From positions 310,001-374,000 of the forward strand of contig NC_057371.1 in assembly GCF_016906535.1 (NCBI RefSeq): a stretch of DNA of 64,000 nt. Direction: 5' to 3'. A program made the position numbers and the translations under genes. Of the stretch, positions 30,418 to 41,585 are shown in pieces; the stretch's first letter is position 1, and every line of letters begins with the position of its first letter. This DNA is from Rhizoctonia solani (taxonomy: Eukaryota > Basidiomycota > Agaricomycetes > Cantharellales > Ceratobasidiaceae). The notes under the pieces are model-generated. The model searched no databases, was not told the DNA's origin, and was given only the letters and a program-made list of their open reading frames with translations.

Positions 30418-33400
30418 AGCCAAGGACTGCCGTCAAGCCCTTGGTGACATCTATAGTTAATCATGTATCAGAACCAGTTATTGAATTTGTCTCCATTGCC
30501 TGTGATTCAAATAAAAAACCGTTACTCTATCTTGATCTGATCATGCAAAACTATCCGACGGAACCCCTCAAAACTTTAATCGACTCTGGCGCCACATCCA
30601 ATTTTATATCCCCCACGATTGTTGAAAAACTCAAAATCCCAAAAACCCTGCTCGAAAATCCAAGAGTAGTGAGGATGCTAGATGGTACCATTTCCCAGAC
30701 TGGTTGCATATGGCACCAGGTCCAACTCGCGGTTTTGGCCAATGGCCATTCACATACCATTCCCTTCCTTGTCTGTCCTATTGGAAACACCCCCGCCATC
30801 TTAGGGATGACTTGGCTCTCATCTGAATCTCCCCTCATTGACTGGCAACAGGGCCTAGTCACATTCCCAGAGCAAGTACAAATTGCCTCCGAGGAGGAAG
30901 CCGATCCCAACCCTTTGGCAGATCTCCCCACACAATATCTAGAATTTGCAAAGGTGTTTGGGGAAGAGGAGTTTAAGGTGCTTCCTCCGCATAGAGAATA
31001 CGACATAGCCATAGATCTCCTGCCAGACGCCAAACTCTCCCCTGGTCCCATTTACGGCATGACAGACGCAGAATCCAAAGCCCTGAAGCAACACATTGAT
31101 GAAGAACTAGCAACGGGCAAGATCCGCCCCAGCACTTCATCAGCAGGTGCCCCAGTCATGTTTGTAAAAAAGGCAGATGGTTCCCTCAGGCTGGTGGTAG
31201 ATTACCGAAAACTCAACGACGTAACCCATAAGAACGTTTACCCCCTACCAAGGCAAGACGATCTCATGGCCAAACTAAGGCATGCAAAAATGTTCACAAA
31301 ACTGGATCTCCGCTGGGGTTACAATAACGTCCGGATCAAGGAAGGTGACGAATGGAAAACTGCCTTCCGCACCAAATATGGGTTATTTGAATACTTGGTC
31401 ATGCCTTTCGGTCTCACAAACGCTCCCGCCGCATTTCAACACTTTATGAATGACCTGTTCAGGGACCTGATCGACGTAACAGTGGTAATTTACTTAGATG
31501 ACATTCTCATCTTCTCAGAAAAGCCGGAGGAACACCCGCTCCACGTCAGAGAAGTTCTGTCTAGACTAATGAAGAACCAGTTGTTTTGCAAACTGTCAAA
31601 ATGTCATTTCCACGTCACTACGGTGGATTACTTGGGCATCGTCATATCTCCAGCCGGCTTCTCCATGGACCAGAAGAAGATTGAGGCAGTCACGTCGTGG
31701 CCACAGCCCAAGACAATTAAACAGGTCCAGGCCTTCCTAGGGTTTGTCAATTACCTCCGCCGGTTTATCCCCAACTTCAGCTTGGTCGCACGCCCTCTGC
31801 ATAATCTCACCAGAAAGGAAACCCCTTGGTCTTGGGGTAACCTAGAGGAAGAAGCGTTTCAGGAATTAAAGCTTCTTGTCACCCAGTCACCGGTTCTTAT
31901 CCACTCCAACCCGGACCTACCCTACTACCTCGAAACGGACGCATCAGGGGTGGCAATGGGAGCAATACTCAGCCAACGAGGCCCAGACAACCGGTTACAC
32001 CCCATTGCTTACATGTCCAAGTCATTCTCAGGAGCAGAAGCTAATTACGACACCCACGATAAGGAGCTCCTGGCTATCATTAAAGCACTAGAGGAATGGA
32101 GGATATTCTTGGAAGCAACGGACAGACCGGTACAAGTCTTCACGGATCATAGGAATCTGGAGTATTGGATGCAGGCACGGACATTCAACCGCAGGCATGC
32201 CCGATGGCGTGTATTCCTGAGCGATTTCAACTTTGAAATCCACTATCGCCCAGGAAAGCAATCAGGGAAACCAGACGCCCTATCCAGACGATCGGATTAC
32301 CTTGATGTACCACTGGAACCAGAAATCATGCTCCCAACAGAGGTCTTTGCAAATACGTCAGAAGAGGAGCTGGAGATTGTCACCGAAATACGTTCTAGGT
32401 TGAAAGAAGACCCTTCCCTAGAACAGATTATCCAGTTTCTAACAGAGGACGCTGATAACGCCCCACCATCCATACAAAAGGCGTACCGAGAATATGACTG
32501 GGAGGAAGACTTACTCTGGTACCGTGGCAAACTAGTGGTACCCGACCACGAGCCCCTGAAGGAAAGACTGCTGAAGGAATTTCATGACTCTCCCCTGGCA
32601 GGACATCCAGGTCAGCAAAGAACCCTAGAGCTCCTAAGTCAAAACTACTGGTGGCCAGGCATGAAGTCCTCAGCCAAGGAATGGGTGGAATGTTGCCCAA
32701 CTTGCCAAGCAAACCGTCAAGCCCATGCACCGGTTATAGCCCTGAAACCCCTGGAAGTCCCACCGTACCCTTTTCACACTATATTGTACGACTTCATCAC
32801 CGGGTTCCCCAAGTCCCAGGGCCATGATGCTATCCTTGTGGTTATTGATTCATTTTCCAAGTTTGGGCACTTCATCCCTACATCCAAGAAAGTCACATCC
32901 AAAGGGTTGGCGGACTTATTTGTAACGCATATCTGGAAACTCCACGGCTTACCAATCAAGACCGTCTCAGACCGCGGTACCACGTTCACGGGAAAGTTTC
33001 TCCGAGCACTCTACCAAAGATTGGGGATCAAACCTTCCTTCTCCTCTGCTTACCACCCAGAATCCGACGGACAAACAGAAAGGGTTAATCAATTCATCGA
33101 ATTCTACCTAAGGTCATACGTAGCAGCCGATCACTCAGACTGGACCACTTGGCTTCCCTTAGCGGAATATGCGTATAATAACGCCAAACACGCGTCCACA
33201 GGAAAAACCCCCTTCGAACTGGTTTACGGAAGGAATCCAGTGATGAACCCCTCCAATGTCCCAGCCAACGTACCAGAGGCAGATGAGGTAGCAGACACCC
33301 TAGCTCGGGAATGGAAAGAAGCCGAGTCAGCCCTCAGACTAAGCAAGGAACGGATGACCAAGAACCAAGGAACAATACCAGAGTATTCAGTAGGAGAAAA

Positions 33401-33833
33401 GGTTTGGCTGGATGGAAAGAACGTAGAATTAAGGACAAATTCAAATAAACTGGATCCCAAACAACTTGGTCCCTTCAAAATAGTCGAAAAAATCTCTAGT
33501 CACGCCTACCGCCTAGAGCTACCAGAGACCCTGAAGATCCATGACGTGTTCTACGTTGGATTGCTATCCAAAACCCACAAATCCCCAAGCCAGCCATTCC
33601 CGGACCAACCTCCCCCTGAAACAATAGAGGGAGAAGAAGAATACGAAGTAGAACAAATCATAGACTCCAAACGACAACGGGGTAAATGGTTCTACTTAAT
33701 AAAATGGAAAGGATATGGCCCGGAAGATAACTCATGGGAACCGGAAGAGCTGCTGGAACACAGCCAGGAAGAAATAAAGCGGTTCAACCAAGCTAGACTC
33801 AGAAAGGCTTGTGACGCCGCCAAGAGCCTTTAA
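30405..33833 (+). CDS. Element C pol (protease, RT, RNase H, integrase, chromodomain), motifs complete
   Basis: It is in the -1 frame to gag, with no strong ATG at its start. Counting from the codon at 30441: protease DSGA (D48); RT box FTKLDLRWGYNN and YLDD (351-354); RNase H ETDASG (D500) and TDHRNLEYW (D569); integrase zinc finger starting at H715 (HDSPLAGHPG, CCPTC); catalytic D784 (YDFITGFP), D844 (SDRG) and E880 (GQTERVN), a 35-residue D-E spacing as in DD35E integrases; a C-terminal chromodomain (YEVEQIIDSKRQRGKWFYLI, WKGYG). The protein copies the RNA and inserts the DNA. About 1,130 residues is the full length for this family, as judged from D and E. Confidence 0.94.
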   Translation, partial: GKRIKPRTAVKPLVTSIVNHVSEPVIEFVSIACDSNKKPLLYLDLIMQNYPTEPLKTLIDSGATSNFISPTIVEKLKIPKTLLENPRVVRMLDGTISQTGCIWHQVQLAVLANGHSHTIPFLVCPIGNTPAILGMTWLSSESPLIDWQQGLVTFPEQVQIASEEEADPNPLADLPTQYLEFAKVFGEEEFKVLPPHREYDIAIDLLPDAKLSPGPIYGMTDAESKALKQHIDEELATGKIRPSTSSAGAPVMFVKKADGSLRLVVDYRKLNDVTHKNVYPLPRQDDLMAKLRHAKMFTKLDLRWGYNNVRIKEGDEWKTAFRTKYGLFEYLVMPFGLTNAPAAFQHFMNDLFRDLIDVTVVIYLDDILIFSEKPEEHPLHVREVLSRLMKNQLFCKLSKCHFHVTTVDYLGIVISPAGFSMDQKKIEAVTSWPQPKTIKQVQAFLGFVNYLRRFIPNFSLVARPLHNLTRKETPWSWGNLEEEAFQELKLLVTQSPVLIHSNPDLPYYLETDASGVAMGAILSQRGPDNRLHPIAYMSKSFSGAEANYDTHDKELLAIIKALEEWRIFLEATDRPVQVFTDHRNLEYWMQARTFNRRHARWRVFLSDFNFEIHYRPGKQSGKPDALSRRSDYLDVPLEPEIMLPTEVFANTSEEELEIVTEIRSRLKEDPSLEQIIQFLTEDADNAPPSIQKAYREYDWEEDLLWYRGKLVVPDHEPLKERLLKEFHDSPLAGHPGQQRTLELLSQNYWWPGMKSSAKEWVECCPTCQANRQAHAPVIALKPLEVPPYPFHTILYDFITGFPKSQGHDAILVVIDSFSKFGHFIPTSKKVTSKGLADLFVTHIWKLHGLPIKTVSDRGTTFTGKFLRALYQRLGIKPSFSSAYHPESDGQTERVNQFIEFYLRSYVAADHSDWTTWLPLAEYAYNNAKHASTGKTPFELVYGRNPVMNPSNVPANVPEADEVADTLAREWKEAESALRLSKERMTKNQGTIPEYSVGEKVWLDGKNVELRTNSNKLDPKQLGPFKIVEKISSHAYRLELPETLKIHDVFYVGLLSKTHKSPSQPFPDQPPPETIEGEEEYEVEQIIDSKRQRGKWFYLIKWKGYGPEDNSWEPEELLEHSQEEIKRFNQARLRKACDAAKSL

Positions 33834-33844
33834 GGGGGGGGCAA

Positions 33845-34404
33845 TGTTACAATCCCCCAAATTATACCACTAGACTCGCCTGATTTTTCTGATATTTTTA
33901 CTATTTTTTACGAACTCTGTATCTTCACTTTTTCGATCACGTGATCTCGGCGCTTATTATGCCGAGATGCCGCGCCAAGATGCCGTGCCAAGGGCGCTTA
34001 GGAGAAATCCACGCTTCTGCGCAGTCCGCAGCACGCTTCTCTTTTCACATGTAGGCTTCTATTCACACACGCACAGACCACATGTAGTTAGTAGTATTGT
34101 CTATATATACAGCAGGAAAATCGCTTGGAGACCCCAAGTCGATTTTACCTCGTCTCATACCATTGAGGAGGATCACCCCAGCCAGCTAAGTAGCCGGCCC
34201 TAGTAGTTCAGAAGCTCACCCTTTATTGCGCTCACCACACCTCCAGGGCTAAGCCCCCTTGCCAGTAGTATAGTCCAGTAGACGGTTACCTTGCGTAACC
34301 TTAGTATAGCCTTAGATAGTAGTCGTATAGCTTTGTTTGTAGTAGTACGGCCCCAAGCGCCCGACCCACTAGCGTGTGACCAACCTTACAGTTGGGTCAC
34401 GACA
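33845..34404 (+). repeat. Right LTR of element C
   Basis: 560 bp, preceded by the G tract AAGGGGGGGGCAA as polypurine tract and followed by the target duplication TTCTT. Confidence 0.92.
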
Positions 34405-37400
34405 TTCTTCATCTCTTCCTCGTATTTCTTTAAAATTTTCCCCGCGTTTTTGAGATTTTCCCGGGGTTCCCACGTGTTTTCTTCCGGTCCATAGCCCTTC
34501 CATTTCACTCTGAAGAACCATTTCCTGTTCCTTTCTTCCATGTCCGTTATCCCTTCCACCTCGTATTCCTCTTCCCCATCCACGGTGACAGGTGGCGGCC
34601 GGTTCTCAAAGTTGCGCTTCTTGTCCCTTCTGACTTTTGACAGGAGTCCCACGTAGAAGACATTGTGGATTCTCATTGTCGGTGGGAGTTCTAGGCGGTA
34701 TGCTCGGTCGGAGATTTTCTCGGTTACTTTGAAGGGGCCTAGGCGTTGTTTGGTCAGCTTAGGACTCAGGGTCTTTAGCTTTACGTTCTTGGCATCTAGC
34801 CAGGCTTCTTCCCCAATTTCGAATTCGAGTGGTTCTCCTGCTTCTCCGGCCGTCATGCGTGTCTTTGATTGCCGTAGCGCAGCCTCTATTTCCCGCCATT
34901 GTGCCTCCATTTGGGTTGCCATGCTGTCTGCCTTGGGGACGTCTGTTGGAACGTTACTCGGGGTCAAGAGGGGTTCCCAACCGTATAGTGCCTTGAAAGG
35001 GGATTTGCCGGTGCTGCTGTGTACTGCGTTGTTGTAGGCAAATTCCGCCATTGGTAACCACTTGACCCAGTCCTTCTGATTGATTCCCGAGTAGGCTCGT
35101 AGGAAATGTTCAACTGTGGGATTTACGCGTTCCGTCTGGCCGTTGCTTTGAGGGTGGTAAGCCGAGGAGAAGTGGGGATCTATCCCTAGGCGTTGGTAAA
35201 GGGCCTTCAGGAATTTGTTGTTGAATACCCGTCCTCTGTCTGATACCGTCTTTTTGGGCATACCGTAACGTTTCCATACGTGTCGTAGGAATAAATCCGC
35301 CAATTCCGGGGCTTTGAGCTTTTTGGAACATTCTACCAGGATGACGTACTTGGTAAAGCTATCCACAATGACCAAGATAGAGTCATTGTTTCCGTCTTTT
35401 GGCAGGTCTACTATCATATCGTACAACACGTGTTGCCAAGGGCGTGATGGGAGTTCTAAGGGCTGAGGGGGAATGGGCGCATATCTGGGCTTTCGGATCC
35501 GTTGGCAGGTTTCACAGGAGTCGACGTGCCAGTAAGTGTCTGACCGGATGCCGGGCCAATAGTAGTTCCTGGATACCAGTTCTAGGGTCCGTTGTCTGCC
35601 TGGGTGACCAGCCAACAGGCTATCATGGAAGATCCGAAGCAAGTCCGTCCTTAGGGTCCCTACATCAGGTACTACAATCCGGCCCTGGTAGAATAGTAGT
35701 CTGGCCTCCATTTTGTAATCCTTGAAGGCACGTTTGATTGAGGGGGGTGCCTTTGACTCATTTTGGAGGAATTGTAATATTTCCTCTAAGGATTCGTCCT
35801 GGTCTAGGGCGGCCTCAATCTGGCGTTGGAGTTCCTTCTCGGGGATGACTAAAGCAACATTGGCAAATACCGGATCCGGCAACATGGACTGAGGTTCTGG
35901 CGGGATGTCGGCGTGGTTGGAGCGGCGTGATAAGGCGTCTGGCTTCCCTGATTGTTTCCCCGGGCAATAGACGATCTGGAAGTTGTATCCGGCTAATAGA
36001 AGGTGCCATCGTGCGTGGCGGCGGTTGAAGGTCCTTGACTCCTTCCAGTACTCCAGGTTGCGGTGATTGGTAAACACGGTGATTGGGTGTGCGGTTCCCT
36101 CCAGGAATATGCGCCAGTATTCAAAGGATTGTATGATGGCCAACAGTTCCTTGTCATGGGTGTCATAGTTCTGTTCGGCACCTTTGAATGATTCGGATAG
36201 GAAGCCTAGTGGGTGGAGACGGCCGTCTTCCTGACGCTGGCTGAGTATGGATCCCAGGGCAGCCCCTGAGGCGTCTGTTTCTAGGAAGTAGGGTTTGGTG
36301 GGATCGGCATGGCAGAGAACGGGGGCATTGGTAATTGCGTCTTTTATCCCTTGAAAAGCTTCCTGTTCCTTGGTTTCCCATTTCCAAATTGTGTCCTTCT
36401 TAACCAGATTGTGCAGTGGACGGGCCATGTGGCTGAAGTTGGCTACAAACCGTCGTAGGAAATTGGCAAACCCAAGGAAGGATTGGACTTCCTTGACCTT
36501 GGTGGGAATGGGCCATTCTTGGATCGCCTGGATTTTGAGCTTATCCAGGCTAAATCCCTTATCCGACACAATGATTCCTAGGTATTCCACCGAGGTGACG
36601 TGGAAGGTGCATTTGGATGCCTTACAGAACAGTTGATTTTCCATGAGACGCCGTAAGACTTCGTGAACGTGCTGGGTGTGTGTTGCGTCATCCTTAGAGT
36701 AAATTAGGATGTCATCGAGGTAGATGATGACGCAAACATCCAGGAGGTCCTTGAATAATTCGTTCATGAAGTGTTGAAATGCAGCCGGAGCGTTTGTCAA
36801 GCCGAATGTCATGACCAGGGACTCGTAGAGGCCGTACTTGGTGCGGAAGGCGGTCTTCCATTCGTTGCCTTCTTTGACTCGGACGTTGTTGTAACCCCAT
36901 CTTAGGTCTAGTTTGGTAAAAACCTTGGCACCACGGAGCTGGGCCATAAGATTGTCTGGTCGGGGTAACGGGTATACGTTCTTCTTTGTCCGGTTGTTAA
37001 GGCGGCGGTAGTCGACAACCAAGCGGCGGGAACCGTCCTTCTTTGGAACAAACATGACGGGGGAACTGATTGAGGATTTGCTTGGGCGGATTTTCCCTGC
37101 TTTCAATTCATCCCTGAGCCAGTCTTTTAGCGTGGCAGACTCGGCATCTGTCATACTGTAGAGGGGAGAATTGAGGGGGCCTTCTTCGGTGAGTTCAATC
37201 CCAATATTGTAATGCCTATGGGGAGGAAGCTTGTTGAATTCCTCTTCTCCAAATACCTTGGCGTATTGGTGGTATTTGGAGGGTACTCCTTCAAGGGGGT
37301 TCTGATCAGCTTCTTCCTCTTCGGCAATGGCCACATGTTCTGGAGGAGTGTGTGGGAAGGATAGGGTGCGCGTGTTCCAATCTATTTCTGGGTTATGAGC

Positions 37401-37799
37401 ATCTAACCATTTCAAACCTAGGATGGCCGCATGGCTGCCAGTATTACAGATGAGGAAGGTCTCCGTCATCTTTTTGCCATCATAGGTGAAGGTGAGTACT
37501 GCCTTCTTCCAGATTTTTCCTGCCTGGGGGCTCAACCCATCGAGCATAGTAACGGTACGTGGAGTGGGGAGATCAATGAGTGGAAGGCGGAGTGATTCCG
37601 TGGTGCAAGGGTGTAAGAATGATGACGTGGCGCCTGAGTCAATCAGGACTTCTAATGTTTCCGCTGTTTTCTCTGGCCGTATTGGAATTGTAAAGAGAGG
37701 TGTAATTCTATTGGTAGATGATATATTACAAAATTCCAAACACAGACCAGAGTCCTTGGGGTCCTTGCGCGCGGCAGCAGGTACCCTTACTCTTTTCCC
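34405..37799 (-). pseudogene. Element D pol, separated from its last codons by element C
   Basis: The minus-strand frame runs from the shift site GGGAAAA (37799-37793) to the C insertion. Protease LIDSGATSSF, RT LVVDYRRLNN and YLDDILIYS, integrase finger, YDMIVDLP, SDRG and the chromodomain are present. Two family-conserved Asp residues are Asn: RNase H TNHRNLEYW (codon at 36066-36068) and integrase SNGQTERVN (35142-35144). Elements C and E have Asp at both places. Both changes fit CG-to-CA. Otherwise it is about 93-95% like the E pol by eye. It is not functional, because of the insertion and probably the RNase H change. Confidence 0.88.
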
Positions 37800-39141
37800 G
37801 ATTGGTACTCGGAGTCGTCGCCAATCTTGGCGGTTTCCTTGGCTTTCCCCTTGTCCTCCTTAGGGGTAGCCTTCCATCCAGTCCGGCATTTGGCAAATTT
37901 ATGCCCGGGTTTGCCGCATTTGACACAGAGACCTTCTGCGCGGCGGCGGTTGCGTTCTTCCTCCGAGACGTAATTGGGATTGGAGGAGAGGGGGCCGGTT
38001 TTGGTGGCCTGTTGGCCGGTACTCGCCCCCCGGTTGGGAGTGGAAGAGGTTTTGCCAGACTTATTACCCTGTTGCGGGTGGCTGGCTCGCTCCTTGCGGA
38101 GGGCGTTGTCAATGAGGAGGGCGGCATCTTGTAGCTCCCTCAGGGTTCTTGGTTGCCTTTCCCTTGTGGCAATTTGTTTGCGGACCTCCCAGTGGAGTCC
38201 TCGCGCAAATTGGCCGCAAAGTGCGGCATTGTTCCAGTCGAGTTCCATTTGCAGCGTGCGGAACTTAGTAATATATTCGGCACAAGTGCCGGTCTGGGTG
38301 AGGGAAGTAATCTTCCGCTCCACTGCTCTGGTTGCGTCGGGGTCGCCAAAGGCGGTCAGGAACTCGTTTTTGAATTCATCCACGGTCTGGATGATCGCGC
38401 GATGGGACCCTAATTGGTCCAGGTGGGGATGGGCCCAGGCCCCTGCTGCTTCTTCCATATTCATGAGAAGGAAGCTGAGGACCTCCAAGTCCGAGGGGAA
38501 CTGCCTCTGGTTGAGGCGAATCCAGGCCAACATGCGGGTTAGCCATTGCTTGGCCTCCAAGCCTATCTTGCCTTTGAAGGCATCTGGGTGGTCCACCTTT
38601 ACAGTGGAGGGGGCTGGAGGCTGCGCCGGGGTAATGATAGGCGCTGGTGGAGGTCCTTGGGGGGCTGGAGCCGGTCCAGAAGGGAAGGAAGAGGAGGGAT
38701 AGGGGTTAAACAGGGTGAGAGGGTCGCGCCTAGGGGCCCCTGTGGAGAAGATAGGGGCTGGGGCCCCAAGGGATGGTTGAGTCTTGCCAAAAGGCTCAAC
38801 TTTGGGCGCGGCCCTGGGAGTTTCCTCGACCGCGGGGGTTTTTGTTCTTCTGGGGTGTGGGGGCCCCGGGATTGCTGGAGTTGGGCAAGCCCATCCTTGA
38901 CAGTATCAACCGCTTGTGAGATGTTCTCGACATTGGTCCGAACCTCTTGGCTAACTTCGGCTTGCTCCGAGAGGGTCCGCTCGATGCGGTCAACCTGGGA
39001 TTGGAGTCCCCAGAGAAGGCGGATGACCCGCTCGAGAGATACTTCGCCGAGCTCAGGGGAGGCTGGCGGAAGGAAGGGTCCCAGCTCTCCCTGATCAATA
39101 GGGGAGCGGGCTCGAGAGGGTGGCCGGGAGCGGGTTGCCAT
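37787..39141 (-). pseudogene. Element D gag with a 1-bp homopolymer frameshift
   Basis: It starts at an ATG at 39141 (MATRSRPPSR) and follows the E gag closely. After EEQKPP the frame is lost: E has a run of six C, D has five (about 38832-38837). The correct frame is open again downstream, with DHPDAFKGKIG, the capsid region and the CCHC knuckle CVKCGKPGHKFAKC, to the TAA at 37787. Total length is one base short of the E gag. A sequencing error in the homopolymer is a possible alternative. Confidence 0.85.
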
Positions 39142-39624
39142 AGGATGTGTGGGGTAGGACCGGCCAGCGTGGGTGGATGCCCGGGAGGAAGAACAAGGGG
39201 GAGTGCGGGAGGTAATGGTGGAAGGTGTGGGGTACTAGTGTGCCTATATCAGGACTTATGAGCGCTTTATCGTATGTGTACGCTAAACCCTTGCCTCAAC
39301 CGGCCTAGCGTTGGACAGTTCTTACCCTGATCAACTGCCGTGGACGGGCGTGATGCGGGGCAGTGCTTCTGCAAGCGGGTGGATTGGCTGTCTAGGGTTG
39401 CTAACGAATGGTGCGGCGACCGGTGGTATGCGGACGATTAGAACCCGTTAGCCTTATAGCAATTTGGTACTAGGTGGGGACAACGCTGGTTTGATTATTG
39501 ACAGCAAAAGGCGATCCCAATCACCTGATTTCCCTCGTGCTAGTACTAGGGGCCTTCTCGTTGTTGGGCTGAGTGGGTGTGCTGGTGGGCACGGTTTGCA
39601 ACCGACTTAAGGTTGATTACCTAG
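39142..39624 (-). promoter_or_regulatory. Element D leader and primer-binding site
   Basis: The minus-strand primer-binding site AGGTAATCAACCT (39622-39610) pairs with the LTR segment that reads AGGTCAATTACCT on the minus strand (39875-39863), with two mismatches. Both sides look like decay of one ancestral CG, since E has AGGTCGATTACCT and its exact complement. The rest is non-coding leader. Confidence 0.65.
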
Positions 39625-40175
39625 TGTCCTAGACGTCTGAAAGGACGTCAAGGGCGCGGGCGCTTGTGGCCGTGTGGAAATACAGTAAGTACCGCGTAAG
39701 GCGGCGAGGTCTACCCTACGACGTCTAACTACTAATCTACAATGACCAAGGCCGTATGGGCAATGGCAAACTACGTATATACAGTGGAGTCAACGCTTAA
39801 GGCGTTGTAATACTACTTAGTGGTCTGGCTGTAAGGCCTTGTACAAGTGAAGATGCGACAAGAGGTAATTGACCTGGGTGTTACCATGGTTGGTGTGCCT
39901 CCTTATATATTCAGAGTAGCTACTAATTACAAATACAATATATCAAATACGTAATCCAATAAGAACCCCGCTCCGCAGTCGGCCTTACTCATACATACGT
40001 GTCATCAGGTGGAGGTGGCTACGTATGCTGAGATAAGCGCGGATGGGGACGTGGCTTGGCGCTTAGCGTATGATATAAGCGCCGATGTCACGTGATTGAA
40101 AATGTCGTCCGTTCAACTTTGTTTAAATTTGAGAAAATGGGAATTAATTCCCTGGTATCAGGTGTGTCTACGACA
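39625..40175 (-). repeat. 5' LTR of element D
   Basis: 551 bp, TGTCCTAGACG to GTGTCTACGACA on the plus strand, followed by the target duplication ATTTC (40176-40180). It retains the 42 bp missing from the 3' LTR. Confidence 0.9.
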
Positions 40176-40438
40176 ATTTCACAATTCCCCACTGGCAGGC
40201 CACCCAGGACAACAAAGGACACTTGAACTAATCAGCAGGTCCTACTGGTGGCCTGGTATGAAGTCCTCAGCCAAAGAATGGGTCAAATGCTGTCCTATCT
40301 GTCAAGCTAACCGTTGCGCTCATGCCCCCGTCATTTCCCTGAAACCACTAGAGGTCCCGCCATTTCCCTTCCATACCATATCCTACAACTTTATCACAGG
40401 ATTTCCTAAGTTGCAGGGCTCTGACGCAATCCTAGTTG

Positions 40439-40611
40439 TGTCATAAACAGAGGAAAATAGAACTAGCCGGAATTGAACCAGCTTGACCACTAAGCCATAG
40501 AGCCCTATTATTCCTCTGCTGACAACCCATGATTACACCTGCTACCCCCCAAATTTGGGCTTGGGCCAGCATGCAACCACTTGTACTGGTCATGTGACCG
40601 TGTCCAGGACA
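40439..40611 (-). mobile_element. 173-bp TG/CA mini-element with tRNA-like core, copy 1
   Basis: It runs TGTCATAAAC to GTCCAGGACA, with the duplication AGTTG at 40434-40438 and 40612-40616, like a solo LTR. On the minus strand it has a perfect Pol III A-box match (TGGCTTAGTGG, 40497-40487) and B-box match (GGTTCAATTCC, 40479-40469). The B-box is in a 5-bp T-arm stem (GCTGG/CCGGC) around a 7-base loop. The pair is closed by a long stem (CAGAGGAA..AATAG with CTATTTTCCTCTG). The anticodon arm is missing. Excising it restores the frame of the B integrase (ILVVIDSFSK). Confidence 0.75.
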
Positions 40612-41585
40612 AGTTGTCATAGACTCTTTTTCCAAGTTTGGGCACTTTATCCTGACCACCAAGAGAATCTCAGCCAAAGGACTAGCAGACCTATTTGTTT
40701 CACACGTCTGGAAATTGCATGGATTACCCGTTAGAACAATATCAGATAGGGGAACCACCTTCACGGGAAAATTCCTCAGGGCACTGTACCAACAACTGGA
40801 ATCAAGCCAGCCTTCTCATTGGCCTACCACCCGGAATTGGACGGACAAACAGAAAGGGTCAACCAGTTCATAGAATTCTATCTTAGGTCATATGTAGCAG
40901 CGGATCACTTGGACTGGGCCATGTGGTTGCCACTGGCGGAATATGCATACAACAACGCCAAACACGCTGCCACAGGAAAAACTCCCTTTGAATTAGTCTA
41001 CGGAAGGAACCCTGTAATGAACCCCTCCAACATCCCAGCAAATGTCCCGGAAGCCAACCATGTAGCAGACACCCTGGCACAAGAATGGAAGGAGGCAGAG
41101 TCCGCCCTTAGGATGACAAAGGAAAGAATGGCAGGAACCAGAGGCACCATCCCCAAATACTCCATTGGGGAAAAAGTATGGCTAGACGCAAAGAATGTGA
41201 ACATTTGGTCAAATTCAAACAAACTGGACCCCAAGCGCCTAGGCCCTTTTGAAATCACCGAGAAAATCTCTAGCCACGCATATTGCCTAAAACTCCCTGC
41301 CACTCTGAAAATCCATGATGTGTTCTACGTAGGATTACTATCCAAGAGCCACAAATCCTCAAGCCAACCATTCCCAGACCAACCCCCTCCTGAGACAATA
41401 GAAGGGGAAGAAGAATACGAGGTTGAACAGATCCTTGACTCAAAAAGACAACAAGGAAAGTGGTTTTATCTCATCAAATGGAAAGGATATGGACCAGAAG
41501 ACAATTCATGGGAACCGGAAGAACTCCTGGAACATAGTCAAGAAGAGATCAACCGTTTCAACAAATCACAACTGAGAAAGGCTTG

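Larger units (their letters stand above)
28143..34404 (+). mobile_element. Element C: apparently intact Ty3/gypsy chromodomain retrotransposon
   Basis: LTRs at 28143-28701 (559 bp) and 33845-34404 (560 bp) start TGTTACAATC and end GTCACGACA, with the duplication TTCTT (28138-28142, 34405-34409). Gag and pol are uninterrupted, and every catalytic motif I can check is present. The LTRs differ at only a handful of positions (a TA repeat unit, one C of a C run, and two CpG sites). It is inserted in the D pol, so it is younger than D. It is the best candidate for a currently mobile element here. Confidence 0.93.
21183..40175 (-). mobile_element. Element D: Ty3/gypsy chromodomain retrotransposon, minus strand, split by E and C
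   Basis: The duplication ATTTC flanks it at 21178-21182 and 40176-40180. Its 5' LTR is 39625-40175 (551 bp). Its 3' LTR is 21183-21338 plus 27744-28096 (509 bp) and is split by element E. Gag (39141-37787) and pol (37739 downwards) run on the minus strand. Element C is inserted at the pol end at 28143-34404. The gag frame has lost one C, and RNase H carries TNHRNL. Removing D restores the pol frame of B. Confidence 0.9.
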
